Positions 53,201 to 58,834 of a stretch of 64,000 nt of DNA are shown one piece after another; position 1 is the first letter of the stretch; each line of letters starts with the position of its first letter. Location of the stretch: NCBI RefSeq assembly GCF_014805625.2, contig NW_023998415.1:41826939-41890938 (forward strand). The letters run 5' to 3'. The translations under genes and the position numbers were made by a program. The notes beneath the pieces are model-generated. The model saw only the letters and a program-made list of their open reading frames with translations, was not told where the DNA came from and ran no database searches. Origin of the DNA: Glossina fuscipes (lineage: Eukaryota > Arthropoda > Insecta > Diptera > Glossinidae).

Positions 53201-56200
53201 GTAAAGTCGTTGGCGACACGGCTCCTTATCTGGATTATTACGATATTCGGACTGATGCGATTAATCAGTTTTTTGGCGTTTAAGCGATTGATTTACTTTA
53301 CGTTTTCGAAAATAAAACAAAAATAGATTAAAATCCTTTGAAACAAAATCAACTACAATGCATTTTATGCTTTGCAGGCATTCCCCAATTTTTCATGAGC
53401 GCCGTTAATATCCTAAGTCAACCGTAAGAGGATAAGTATTTTTCCCTATTGTTTTAGGAAAATTCTTAGCCGATTTAATATGCTGGGGTAGCCTTAGCGG
53501 GTTACCCAGACGTTTCGACCTCCTTTTATTGATGTCCTGCGTCTCTTGAGTAAAAAAAAAAAAATATGAATTTGTCATGAGATTATAGTTCACATTCCTT
53601 TTATTCTTCTTCTTATATCGCTAAATCGAAAACTTCAAGTTGTAATTACCTATCAGCAACTTAGGGGGCTATGAATTAAAATTATTTGAAAGTATCTCTA
53701 CCTAACTCTAATGACCTAACGCCAATAGTCATCGGACTGAACAGAAGGGTCGCCTTTCGGAATATGCGCAGTTCGGCACCTATAGTGCGCTATCCCAGCG
53801 GATGAACCCAGAGTTCTTCAACACGGACGATGGTGTGTTGCCTCGCGGGCGCTTTGATCCAGAAAAAAAAAAGAATGAAGTCATTTGCTTCTACTCAATA
53901 TCTTCGCCCCCATCTGATAGGCATTGCCAATTAGTAATTTAAGCCGCCTTGGAGACATCTGACAGCTGACCTATCTTCAATGTGATATACCCACCTTCAC
54001 TACTACGGTGACACAGTATTGTACCGTGTCGCCACTGTAACTACGTTAAATATCGAAACCAACAAACAAATATGTATCCTTAAGTCCTAGAAAGACATAA
54101 TACAATCTACATAACTAAATTGAAAGGGTACAAATGATATTAATATAAAATATCGGAAATGGAAATATACGGTATACCGAAGATAAAAGGTACGGTTCTT
54201 AAGCTAGGTGTAAGACCAAAACCAGCGGCGAGATTGTATAACCAACTGAAGCCATTTTCCAACTCATTGATTTGATGAATGTCTTTCTAACTAAAAGGAC
54301 TTGATTGCGAACAGAAGCGATGTGCGAACCTTCGAAAGATGCTTGCCTTGCTTTATAAATCTGATAGACTATCACTGATCGGTATGCTCGGGACACGCAT
54401 CCTTTGCTACATTGACTTTGATAAAAATGTTTATTACAAATGCTAAAAGTATTGAGGCGAACAGCTTCCAGGCAGGCGAACAGCTCAATAAAAAAGAGAT
54501 GGAAGAAGAGAAAAGAAGAGAGAAGTGAATGAAAATTTTGAAAAAATAGATAATAAACCTCAGTATTTTTCTCCTTAAAACTTCAGGTGGTTATGGGAAG
54601 ATCACCTTTGCCAAATAGAATTGTTTTGTATTGTGTACAGTTAGTCAGTCGATTGTTTTATTTTTAAATAATCAAAACAAATTTTTACAATCGATGTTCT
54701 GCGACACTAATAAATTATTTATGAAAAGAAAAGTTTTTTTTTTTTTTTCTTTCTTTATTCTAAATAAAGCAGTCTGTGGTCGATAGTTTAATTAACCGCC
54801 CACTTTTAAACATGTGTTTAGTTATTTATTCTATACGCTGTTGCTTCGCATCATCATCATCATCATCATCATCATCATGCGGGGGATGCGATGGGTTTGT
54901 CTTCGTTTAAAATTTAAGAGAAAATTTTATCATGCCTGAAATAATAATTGTCTGCAATTTTGTGTAAATAACATAAATTTCTTTATATACTATATGCAGA
55001 TATATAGGCACTTAACATTCATGGGGTTGCGACTTTTAAAAATTCAAAATTTATTTGAAGGGCGAATGTGCACTAAGTTCATCATGCCGTCCGCAACAAT
55101 CCGTCAATCGTAAGACATAGAAATTTTTGATATTCCTGAGTGATATCGTACTCTGTTGTTAGCTCGCCTGTCAACCTCCTTTTGGTTAACTTCATCATTA
55201 AGTTTATCATTATTAGAAGAGATGTGGCAGCGCGTCATAGAGCGTAGTGTGTCAACTTAATCGCAAGGAATGAAAGCGAACAAAAAAGAATTGACCTTGG
55301 AAGAGGAATACAATTTTTTCTTTTCTTTTATTTTTATTAGTTTTTCAAAGGATTGTAAATCGCTCCTAATCTTTATTCCAAATTTGTAACGCCTTAAAGC
55401 TTATTGACCTCGACATTGTTTCGCAAACAGTTAAAACACGGTTTATGATTCTTAATAATTTTTTAAAAGACGCTATATTCTTATTTCAGGCGTTCGCCTT
55501 TCTTTCGTTGAAATTCTCTTCGATTGAGTCTAATCTGCCTAAACTGCCTTATTCCCAAATATATATCTGTTCATATGTATCAGAAATCCCGCAAATATCT
55601 TTGCTTAGCATAAAGAATTGACTTGATTTCAAAGTCTCTGTGATCGCTATCGTTTCGGCAAACTCTTCCAATTCAACTCAATTGGACAAAGGACTTAAGG
55701 AAAACTAACTAAGTTCTTCATTATAAATATTCGCTGGAAAATTGTAGGTACGATTTAGTGTACGACCCCTTTTTTGATGACGTTGGTGATCGAGAAGAAT
55801 CTGACAGAGTTTCGTGCATATCTCACGTCCTAGTTCATATCAATTTGCCAATGAGAACTTGGTTAACATTTTCACATTGTTTCCCAGATATTGAATGAAT
55901 ATAATATTTTTTTACATCAAATTTTTTACTATAGGAAAACGTACAAGAGCGACAACTATGCGAATAGAAGACATTGTTTCAAACGATAGGCATCCAAAAT
56001 TCGTTCTAAGGCGAAAACATATTTTCTTCTTTTTATGACTACTGTGACACTGCGTTTCAATTTGAATTGTTGTGAAATTCAATTTCGGAAAAACTATTCT
56101 ATTAAAAAGAATAGGCTGAACGAAGATTATATTTTAGATCTTATTATAGTTTGCCTTCTCTATCTTGTGTATTACTAATTTAACCTTGATGTTGTTGAGA

Positions 56201-56349
56201 AAAACATTTGCTCATACTATTGTTGAGGCGCAGCAAACATTCAGTTATTAGCACCATTAATATTCCGAAATATTTGTAAACACTTTTTCAAATTTTGCCA
56301 AAAAGTTATTAATTATTATTTTATAAAATGCATATTCACTCGTCTGTTC

Positions 56350-56404
<55 letters not shown>

Positions 56405-58834
56405 TCATGTTTACAAAAAAACTGCTTGCTTTTAAAACACACCACATAAAATTATTTACTTATTTGCAACGCTACCGACCAACTAACTAATAAGATCATA
56501 GTAGGGTACTTTTTTTTTGTTGATATTTTTATACATTCTCACACCCGCCAAACAGGTATACATTGCGAATAATTCCCTTATTTTTTTTTTTTTGCTTTTT
56601 CATTTGTAGCACTCGAGAAATATATTTTTAATCACCAACGTAATTTGAATTAATTTAACTTTGTTGTTGTTGTTGTTGTCAGACGAAAAATTTCAGATCC
56701 AAAGAAGCGTAATGCTTTTGAGAAATCGAAATTCTTAATATATTCCTGCATTCATCGTCGTGAAAGGAACATGTGTAGTTAATGCTTTTATAGTTTCCAT
56801 CTGTAAGAACTAAAGATGAGCATCAAGTAGGATAGGGTCTTAGCGTAAGACTTTTCTCTCCATTATTTATTTTACCCTTAGCCGAATTTTGCGTCTATAT
56901 AAACGAAGAAGAAAGGCTTGAATATTCGTTCACACATTAAATATGAAACTTTGACGTTATTAATCTTCACTAGCTAACTAAGACCAATAACAACAACAAC
57001 AACAACAACATCAATAACAATTATATTATTTATATAAAAATAGCCAACAATCTTGTGCTAATAAAGCTTTGAGTATCAGAAAATGTTGAGATTTATTACA
57101 TATTTATTTACAAAAGAAATAGTGAATAATTTGGAAAACATATCCTAAGGATTCAAATGTTTGGAAACATCAAAAAACTCTGGTCGGAGAGACTGAAAAG
57201 TGAAGTTGCGTGGGATAGTTAAAAATCTGCATTAACTTGCATTGTCCATGAAACAGCCCTATCCGAAAAAGAGTATCACGTTTACTCACTTACGACGAAA
57301 AATAACAACTGATTAGGGCCGGCTGGGCGAAATGAAAGGACCTTTTCATGCGAGAATGCCACAACGGATGAAACGATGAATTTATCATCACTCAGTGCGG
57401 AGTCAAATCGTGAATCGGCTACGCGATCGCAAAGCAAAAGTCGGCTGGCGAGGGATGCGTATAAAAAAATTTTCATCGATTCTCTTGTGAAGGGATAAAG
57501 GATCAGTAGTACACTGTTAGTACGCTTGACAAAAAAACGCTTGCAACAAAATCACCCCAGATAAGGAAAAAAAAAAAATGCACTTATCACAAGTCGACCA
57601 CAACAATGACAAAATTGTACGAACTGCACCTATCAGGTGTACTCCTCAGACTTATCCGCATATGACTGTATTACCTGCATGCTGATGGAGCGGCGATCGT
57701 GGAATCTGACGTGTGTTTCAAGCACCTGGATCATTGAATCGTCCTATAAGAAAGGCATAGCAATGCTAAAGAAGCGTCGGAATAAAAGAAATTATGCAAT
57801 ATGCATATAATGGGTGCATGTATGCATGCACGTAAATTAAGCACTTGATTGATTAGAAATCTTCTAAAGATAATAAGACGTGATTGAGGAAAATTTTGCG
57901 ATAAGCAAACATATATAAATCACAATAATTTTATGTGAAATTCCTTTAACGACAGAATTTTCGTAGGAGGATTTTGCGAAATGCTTCGAATGCATTATTA
58001 ACCTTAATACGACGACTACTTTTCAATGTAATTCTATTGTGCATCAAAAATTTTGTATATTCTTTACAGTCGTTTTATAAATAAGGTATTAATCAAATGT
58101 AAATTATTATGATTAACAACAAGAGGAAATGCTTGTGCGGCGTTTTATTTGTAAATTTTACACATCTCAAAACATTTATCAATAAACTCATGCACTATAA
58201 TATTAATTGATTTTGTTTTTTTTTTTTACAAAAAAAAAAAAAAAGAAAAAAAAAAATTTGAAAAATTTCATTTATCTGCGAATAATGTTATTTTAATTAA
58301 TTACAATTTCAGATCAAGGCACTCAAACGGAAATTTTACAAATCACAGAAAACGAACAATATACGAATGCACACGATTCGACAACAATTAATGGACTTTA
58401 CCGACAACAATTATCGAAAGAGCAGGAATCTATTATGCAAAAAGATCATACATATAAATTACAAAAATCAGCGTCATTCACTTCATCATCGGCCTCATCG
58501 AGGCATTCTTTGGGCTCTTCTACTACGGGCACCTCATCTTCCATATCACTGCGTTCGTCGCCGCTCAGAAATTCGAATACGAAAACGTTCAAAAGTGATA
58601 CAAAAGTGAATAGTTATCAAAAATGGGAGACGACCGTTGAATCGATTAGTTATGTGACAACGAAAACTGTAGCGATTTCTGAATATCCGGCGAACAGTGA
58701 AGAAGATAAATATTTCTTAGAGAAATGTCATCAGCGTTCACGTTCTACAATACCGGGACCCACATCTTCCTCCAACGGCATAGATGTTAAGGTCATCACC
58801 ATGAACGGTTGCCATCCCCAAACATCCGGAACGG
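5510..58834 (+). CDS. zormin: zormin-like giant muscle protein gene (multi-exon, 5' and 3' incomplete)
   Basis: Gene-level entry covering the exons listed separately. Nineteen exons chain with consistent phases: 5510-5631, 5732-7039, 7111-7452, 15936-16112, 17879-18646, 18744-18815, 20521-20715, 20788-22711, 22780-22940, 25271-27062, 30582-30788, 30852-31012, 31383-33110, 33672-35220, then either 35425-35936 (stop) or 38980-39068, 39161-39341, 39473-39550, 58313-58834. The order is spectrin-like repeats, charged helix, eight Ig domains, disordered linker with PPE-I motifs, then an alternative tail or a ninth Ig. About 3,670 codons are seen for the short form. Known of the family: zormin is an Ig-domain protein of insect sarcomere Z-discs and M-lines, next to the sallimus titin gene. 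The assignment rests on architecture and remembered motifs; Unc-89/obscurin (SH3, RhoGEF, kinases), Msp300 (no Ig) and sallimus itself fit less well. Confidence 0.72.
5732..7039 (+). CDS. zormin: Exon 2: array of spectrin-like repeats
   Basis: This exon has 436 codons, open throughout, with acceptor ctctttag and donor gag|gttagt. The protein is almost all helix, with tryptophans at the spacing of spectrin-repeat helices (VIWSDILHLL, VQQWLESLHD, YKEWKQQALL, REHWLQQSRD, LLDWLKSSG). About four repeats fit. There is no signal peptide or membrane segment, as expected for a cytoplasmic, sarcomere-associated rod. Short introns of 100 and 71 bases flank it. A plausible methionine near 5747 follows the acceptor but is not needed as a start, because the frame continues from the previous exon. 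Confidence 0.9.
7111..7452 (+). CDS. zormin: Exon 3: spectrin-like repeat
   Basis: This exon has 114 codons in phase 0 at both ends (acceptor catgcag, donor aaa|gtatgt). It encodes one spectrin-like unit with the motifs LHKHWIDLKDMVL and LEETWQNIRGNF, the paired tryptophans typical of helices A and C. An 8.5-kb intron follows, so this closes the 5' exon cluster. Confidence 0.88.
7730..7772. repeat. (ACT)n microsatellite
   Basis: A run of about 14 trinucleotide units. Confidence 0.95.
8540..8740 (+). repeat. Dispersed repeat family C, copy 1
   Basis: It matches 52670-52850 in order and strand: gccgacttctttagcgat, then ctcgccaaac, then a diverged block with cataatgataaaatttt and a gga(c/t) box. 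Only two copies are visible in the window. The nature of the element is unknown. Confidence 0.6.
9300..9965 (-). pseudogene. Decayed Tc1-like transposase
   Basis: Read on the minus strand, with frameshifts and stops, the order of Tc1-family transposase landmarks is kept: a DNA-binding end (RKSCHDH near 9920), WKNTVWSD, WRTSKQAYDSS then TTAKHGVGFVM, VFPFILLAGLL and HDDNTPIYIVKK, and a C-terminus like SMP-RI-V near 9380-9340. The three reading frames must be combined, so it cannot make protein. The inverted repeats were not located. Family level is inferred from remembered motifs. Confidence 0.6.
11625..11710 (-). repeat. tRNA-derived SINE-like element, copy 1
   Basis: On the minus strand an A-box-like TAGCCGAGTGAG and a B-box-like GGGTTCGATTCTC are spaced as in a tRNA promoter. 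It begins GTCCGTCTGAGTAGCCGAG, which matches the copy at 17633. It does not fold cleanly into an intact tRNA by eye, so it is a tRNA-like repeat head rather than a functional tRNA. Confidence 0.55.
12797..12837. repeat. (CCTG)n microsatellite
   Basis: About ten tetranucleotide units. Confidence 0.95.
13505..14105 (-). pseudogene. Decayed mariner transposase
   Basis: On the minus strand the landmarks of a mariner transposase follow in order but across frames: GEEIWIFCAYDPE (first catalytic acid region, 14050), TRQSCSKMEVMLIVFFDYR (13990-13930), REAIRKTRPQLWKVDS (13850-13810), a degraded DLDTCDFWLFPKLRR (third acid region, about 13680) and a DEIDLE end near 13515. Many stops and shifts show it is dead. 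The TIRs were not found. Confidence 0.7.
15936..16112 (+). CDS. zormin: Exon 4: spectrin-like segment
   Basis: This exon has 59 codons in phase 0 at both ends (acceptor gcattag, donor gag|gtatgt). It encodes a charged helix containing LDLYLETKSSAIAVEDI and a tryptophan in LESWTTHIAEKR. It is a small exon between two large introns (8.5 kb and 1.8 kb). It is supported by phase, by the lack of stops in an AT-rich setting and by continuity of the helical pattern with its neighbours. Confidence 0.8.
16966..17570 (+). repeat. Dispersed dimeric repeat family A, copy 2
   Basis: It starts aagtaagaaaattatattcg and has the inverted-end motif cttttatacccatcaccg at 17001-17018. It ends after the gcaaaccctttgacaaaa box and a tacccgtgg block. 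The middle of the dimer is missing compared with 42103-42965, the join lying near 17240-17290. Confidence 0.75.
17633..17712 (-). repeat. tRNA-derived SINE-like element, copy 2
   Basis: The minus strand reads ATCCGCCTGAGTGGCCGAG (A box), then GGTCGTCGGTTCAAATCTC (B box). It is the same arrangement as at 11625, with a shared TCCG(C/T)CTGAGT(G/A)GCCGAGT start. Its tail towards lower coordinates is AT-rich. Confidence 0.6.
17879..18646 (+). CDS. zormin: Exon 5: spectrin-like repeats with a glutamine run
   Basis: This exon has 256 codons, in phase 0 at both ends, with acceptor cgttctag behind a poly-T tract and donor gag|gtaagt. It encodes two or more helical repeats, interrupted by a short KQKQQQQQPH loop that probably lies between repeats. 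The remainder is leucine/glutamate-rich heptads (LLEDLRLHFE, LERLERLEQFK). The reading is strongly coding: no stop for 768 bases in sequence of about 60% A+T. Confidence 0.9.
18744..18815 (+). CDS. zormin: Exon 6: small exon inside a spectrin-like repeat
   Basis: This exon has 24 codons (SLMPNFLKPTKHEIRWG and onward, ending LHAME), in phase 0 at both ends, with acceptor ctctttag and donor gag|gtattt. It is too short to stand alone. The reasons for calling it are the exact phase match, the good acceptor and the position 97 bases after exon 5. The following intron is 1.7 kb and includes a long (TG)n tract. The donor is weak after position +2. Confidence 0.65.
18816..20520 (+). other. Intron between exons 6 and 7
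   Basis: It holds a (TG)n tract at 18874-18950, several poly-T runs, and otherwise only AT-rich sequence in which I see no gene. Confidence 0.7.
18874..18950. repeat. (TG)n microsatellite
   Basis: Interrupted TG and TATG run. Confidence 0.9.
20521..20715 (+). CDS. zormin: Exon 7: spectrin-like segment
   Basis: This exon has 65 codons, phase 0, with acceptor taatttacag and donor aag|gtatta. It encodes LLEKRIEKFTENTKQQ, then AEKWQQFKDQVKQKRNAL, a typical tryptophan-bearing spectrin helix, and ends EFFEVVEK. A 72-base intron separates it from exon 8, where the helix continues. Confidence 0.87.
20788..22711 (+). CDS. zormin: Exon 8: end of spectrin rod, R/E-rich long helix, Ig1 and Ig2
   Basis: This exon has 641 codons plus one base (acceptor tgctttcag, donor gaac|gtaagc). 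The first 90 residues finish the helical rod. About 350 residues (near 21050-22110) are an extreme R/E/A/Q helix made of phrases such as LRALREEEARLQAAREQ, LAREQAAREQ and EEELARL. The alternation of opposite charges suggests a stable single alpha-helix or coiled coil that acts as a spacer. Two I-set Ig domains follow: Ig1 about 22130-22416 (FECAVSGLPEPTIEWFKDG ... YTCRATN) and Ig2 about 22432-22710 (FACTVTGNPLPTVQWYKND ... YTCSASN). Both keep the cysteine pair and the core tryptophan. Confidence 0.93.
22780..22940 (+). CDS. zormin: Exon 9: first half of Ig3
   Basis: The exon has two bases completing the split codon, then 53 codons (acceptor attttttag, donor aag|gtaagc). It encodes IPHFKIPLSNVMARVGQ, then IKLEALIGGLPIPDICWLHN, the A to C strands of an I-set Ig with the core tryptophan. 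The usual first cysteine position is alanine. The second half is in exon 10, 2.3 kb downstream. Confidence 0.9.
22941..25270 (+). other. Intron inside Ig3
   Basis: This 2.3-kb intron has (TA)n and (TG)n tracts near 23310-23360, an (ATGC)n patch near 23428-23445 and long poly-T/poly-A runs near 24530 and 25050. A possible degraded SINE-like tRNA head lies on the minus strand near 24670-24760 (GAGTAGCGTAGTGGCATAA), but a B box is not clear. No coding sequence was seen. Confidence 0.65.
25271..27062 (+). CDS. zormin: Exon 10: second half of Ig3, then Ig4 to Ig7
   Basis: This exon has 597 codons plus one base (acceptor tcatttcag, donor aaaa|gtaagt). It starts with the E-G strands of Ig3 (YEYGRITLIIPQAYPNDAG). 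It then holds Ig4 (about 25459-25728, VRLDCVIVGQPEPEVIWYHN, EDAGNYKVVAIN), Ig5 (about 25788-26080, EAKWFLTNKELSEDE, DDKGVYTVKVSN), Ig6 (about 26130-26410, FECIVKGKPTPKVHWC, ITCIAENEVG), a linker of about 120 residues rich in S, T, Q, and Ig7 (about 26785-27062, NDAGRYAVTASNAMG). Only Ig6 keeps both cysteines, as is common in intracellular I-set domains. Confidence 0.94.
27063..30581 (+). other. Intron between Ig7 and Ig8
   Basis: This 3.5-kb intron has no recognisable exon. It contains a (TA)n patch near 27255 and repeat family B copy 1 (29580-30320). An AATTA-type short repeat stands just before the exon 11 acceptor (30540-30565). Confidence 0.65.
29580..30320 (+). repeat. Dispersed repeat family B, copy 1
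   Basis: It aligns by eye with 46270-46920: a ttcatgcca-cgttatt start, a (g/c)tcc-cca-tgatctgc-cttatt-like block, gttttcat-ccac boxes, attc-acaaataa then a-gaacaat(a/g)ta-aggagaaaaa, and an end at ctttcgcaac. There is no open frame. The type of element is unknown. Confidence 0.55.
30582..30788 (+). CDS. zormin: Exon 11: first part of Ig8
   Basis: Two bases complete the split lysine codon, then 68 codons and one base follow (acceptor tgatatttag, donor aatg|gtaaag). It encodes FPPVFGRRLQAQVVKKDEK, then MEVEVTGLPEPTVVWMKDE, and ends HKLIIENG. This is the A-E part of an I-set domain with the core tryptophan but no first cysteine. A 63-base intron splits the domain. Confidence 0.9.
30852..31012 (+). 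CDS. zormin: Exon 12: end of Ig8
   Basis: The phase matches exon 11 (g|gt) and the exon ends in phase 0 at gaa|gtaagt. It encodes QIGDSGKYMVKATNAGGEA, the F-G hairpin of Ig8, then a charged linker (EVAKTIDHKTATEFKTE). The acceptor is attgtcag. A 370-base intron follows. Confidence 0.9.
31013..31382 (+). other. Intron between exons 12 and 13
   Basis: This 370-base intron is AT-rich with several short poly-T runs. Nothing else was seen in it. Confidence 0.8.
31383..33110 (+). CDS. zormin: Exon 13: disordered linker with PPE-I and S-D-Y-E motifs
   Basis: This exon has 576 codons, phase 0 (acceptor aaacaacag, donor aag|gttcga, which is a weak donor). It has no globular domain and is rich in P, S, T, E, Q. 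Two near copies of one motif are visible: LIPGPPPEICYIPKPEQ and LKPGTPPEICFAPEPEQ, about 175 residues apart, each followed by a lysine/glutamate-rich helix. Serine/acid motifs also recur (VSGYESCTSDLEQS, YYESDYESDRWKYSG). PPE-I repeats of this kind are what I remember of zormin, but I cannot align it here. The region is likely a flexible spacer with binding motifs. Confidence 0.88.
33111..33671 (+). other. Intron between exons 13 and 14
   Basis: A 561-base AT-rich intron with a weak donor (gttcga) and a strong acceptor (ctttctttag). No other feature was seen. Confidence 0.75.
33672..35220 (+). CDS. zormin: Exon 14: disordered Q/P-rich linker
   Basis: This exon has 516 codons plus one base (acceptor ctttctttag, donor tacg|gtaagt). 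The low-complexity protein contains two poly-Q stretches (near 34160-34200 and 34860-34895), S-D-Y-E motifs (EFSDYSSEIDERFRSVS, EFRESDYENEIEN), a LWTPMGESGPLRFRHVEPP block that echoes LWTPNNHVSG in exon 13, and a degenerate PPE-like motif (VGSPPKYGYIPPQ). It ends in phase 1 and can be joined equally well to 35425 (terminal exon) or 38980 (Ig9). Confidence 0.9.
35425..35936 (+). CDS. zormin: Exon 15a: alternative terminal exon with stop
   Basis: Acceptor ttactcag. Two bases complete the codon from exon 14, then 170 codons run to TAA at 35934-35936. It opens with a compact aromatic block, VDPNTGLIYFKYDFGYEFG then ILFPGEGHKF, followed by a basic Ser/Tyr-rich tail (SDYSETLSRPAVKTTF, LPQRRNSLPSTR). 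An AATAAA at 36002-36007 gives a 3' UTR of only about 70-90 bases. Exon 14 to 38980 has the same phase, so this exon probably ends a short isoform. The aromatic block is not a domain I can name. Confidence 0.85.
36002..36007 (+). terminator. Candidate polyadenylation signal of the short isoform
   Basis: The AATAAA hexamer lies 66 bases after the TAA of exon 15a. In such AT-rich DNA AATAAA is common by chance, so support comes only from position. Confidence 0.45.
38881..38930. repeat. (AAAC)n microsatellite and poly-A
   Basis: Tetranucleotide run just before the exon 15b acceptor. Confidence 0.9.
38980..39068 (+). CDS. zormin: Exon 15b: linker entering Ig9 (long isoform)
   Basis: Acceptor tattatag, donor acg|gtatgt. 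Two bases plus 29 codons encode VTDLATKHDEPVNAYLN then PQKPPTFIT, the usual entry to an Ig domain. Phase 1 at the acceptor matches exon 14, so 35425-35936 is skipped in this form. Confidence 0.82.
39161..39341 (+). CDS. zormin: Exon 16: main part of Ig9
   Basis: Acceptor atttttag, donor ccag|gtcttt; 60 codons plus one base. It encodes PLKDRAVVPGQTARFECIV, then CHPQPDVGWHKNGYDLE and VCRLTIPHAYP: strands A'-E of an I-set Ig with first cysteine and core tryptophan. A 131-base intron made largely of (TA)n follows. Confidence 0.88.
39473..39550 (+). CDS. zormin: Exon 17: F-G strands of Ig9
   Basis: Acceptor ccctcgtag; codons read DDAGSYGCSAVNPLGRA, ending AELQVT plus one base. This completes Ig9 with its second cysteine. 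The expected donor after the domain is g|gcaaat, not GT, so the exon end implies a GC-AG intron. If it is not spliced the protein would end six residues later (GKYQRP, stop at 39568-39570). The phase-1 end fits the exon at 58313. Confidence 0.75.
39695..40094. other. Assembly gap of 400 N, flanks duplicated
   Basis: The 107 bases before the gap (39588-39694) and the 105 bases after it (40095-40199) are the same sequence, differing in two bases and in poly-T length. The two contig ends probably overlap, and the gap may not exist in the genome. Confidence 0.9.
40590..41190 (+). repeat. Dispersed dimeric repeat family A, copy 3
   Basis: It has both acagacggaca blocks (about 40725 and 41045), the tgatcaagaatgta box, gggcgttgcaaat, and the end motif cgatgatgggcataaaaaag at 41167-41187. 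Its 5' end is degraded. Confidence 0.7.
42103..42965 (+). repeat. Dispersed dimeric repeat family A, copy 4 (best full-length copy)
   Basis: It begins aagtaagaaaattaaatta and runs through cttttacacccatcatcg (42130s) to the inverted counterpart cggtgataggtataaaaac at 42943-42963. Both monomer halves are present, giving about 860 bases. There is no coding frame. Confidence 0.8.
43547..44348 (+). mobile_element. Non-autonomous mariner relic with internal tandem repeat
   Basis: The left end reads ta-cagtgaccaaaaaataaat. The right end, reversed, reads ta-ttagtgtcaccaaaaaatt: imperfect inverted repeats beside TA dinucleotides. Inside, out of frame, are mariner transposase fragments (TTDQSDKHHAKGDPRSKNP; near the right end MPKVLFDCRGVLRYESF). 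A 113-base segment is tandemly repeated: units start at 43777, 43869, 43982 and 44095. Confidence 0.6.
43777..44175 (+). repeat. 113-base tandem repeat, about 3.5 units
   Basis: Each unit starts gacctgaaataa and runs through cggatgaacatc and ggcgacccaa to a ggatctatgtgtaa end. Spacings are 92, 113 and 113 bases; the first unit lacks about 21 bases. The repeated piece is a transposase fragment. Confidence 0.9.
45787..45826. repeat. (GA)n microsatellite
   Basis: GA run of about 40 bases. Confidence 0.95.
46270..46920 (+). repeat. Dispersed repeat family B, copy 2
   Basis: It shares block order and the near-identical stretches ttcatgccatcgttatt, ttccacaaataaaatgaaaa and ataggagaaaaa with 29580-30320. 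Divergence is high. Confidence 0.55.
46990..47172 (+). pseudogene. 3' end of a mariner transposase gene
   Basis: The plus strand encodes PKSVFQKCFENWKMSWHKS then, after a shift, GDKADIDE and a stop: the characteristic C-terminus of many mariner transposases. The sequence then runs to gttggacacaccttctgta, which is likely the terminal inverted repeat. The remainder of the gene is missing. Confidence 0.7.
48747..49565 (+). repeat. Dispersed dimeric repeat family A, copy 5
   Basis: It starts gaagtaagaaaattatattc, has ttttatacccatcaccgtta at 48781-48800, both halves, and the cttcggtgag end near 49540. The second half keeps the cggccagacggacatg block and tgctgatcaagaatat. Confidence 0.8.
51010..51440 (+). 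repeat. Probable degraded repeat family A, copy 6
   Basis: It keeps aggcgt-like and atggacatgca blocks, then gaggggtccctaaggcttg and a ctattgcgaac box in the family order. It is strongly diverged, so the call is tentative. Confidence 0.4.
51621..51720. other. Assembly gap of 100 N
   Basis: A block of exactly 100 N, the usual code for a gap of unknown size. The flanks show no obvious overlap. Confidence 0.98.
52670..52850 (+). repeat. Dispersed repeat family C, copy 2
   Basis: Partner of 8540-8740, with gtcgacttctttagcgata and gctcgccaaacgtagagta shared in order. Confidence 0.6.
53730..53955 (+). other. GC-rich coding-like island, origin unknown
   Basis: A plus-strand frame is open from about 53727 to a TAA near 53940. 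It reads HRTEQKGRLSEYAQFGTYS then ALSQRMNPEFFNTDDG and VLPRGRFDPE, followed by a lysine run and less convincing residues. The first 45 codons use many C/G third positions, unlike the surrounding AT-rich intron. It has no start context or splice site that I trust. It may be an old gene fragment, a transposon piece, an exon or foreign DNA; no family was recognised. Confidence 0.3.
54849..54879. repeat. (CAT)n microsatellite
   Basis: Ten trinucleotide units. Confidence 0.95.
56350..56401. repeat. (TA)n microsatellite
   Basis: TA run of about 50 bases with one break. Confidence 0.95.
57290..57805 (+). pseudogene. Decayed mariner transposase, irritans-like
   Basis: In order on the plus strand, across frames: ATTDETMNLSSLSAESNRES (first catalytic acid region), KIFIDSLVKG, LVRLTKKRLQQ, a degraded RKKKMHLSQVDHNND (second acid region), YSSDLSAYDC (third acid region) and SSYKKGIAMLKKRRNK. 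The DE-T-W, FIDYL-KG and SYKKGI patterns are those of irritans-type mariners (the Himar1 group). Stops and frameshifts make it inactive. A 66-codon open frame at its 5' part imitates an exon. Confidence 0.7.
58313..58834 (+). CDS. zormin: Exon 18: Ser/Thr-rich tail exon
   Basis: Acceptor caatttcag behind a poly-T tract, donor acgg|gtaagt; two bases, 173 codons and one base. It starts DQGTQTEILQITENEQY and then runs through a serine tract (SFTSSSASSRHSLGSS, TGTSSSISLRSSP) and YQKWETTVESISYVTTKT. No domain is recognised; it is probably disordered and may be phosphorylated. The phase fits exon 17 across 18.8 kb. The ending is open: either another exon lies downstream (none found to 64000), or read-through of the donor gives GKSL and a stop at about 58848. 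That it belongs to this gene is inferred from phase, strand and style. Confidence 0.75.

Larger units (their letters stand above)
39551..58312 (+). other. Probable 18.8-kb GC-AG intron between exons 17 and 18
   Basis: This joins a GC donor at 39551 to the acceptor at 58312. It contains both N gaps, family A copies 3-6, family B and C copies, and three mariner relics. No nested gene is clear; the coding-like island at 53730-53875 is described separately. Confidence 0.6.

Noticed and set aside
57290..57500. A 66-codon plus-strand open frame after a possible acceptor, in the right phase to follow exon 17 and ending in a stop, looked like another terminal exon.
   Set aside because: Its residues (TTDETMNLSSLSAESNRES, KIFIDSLVKG) follow the order of an irritans-type mariner transposase, and the mariner pattern continues past the stop to 57805. 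The acceptor also lacks a pyrimidine tract.
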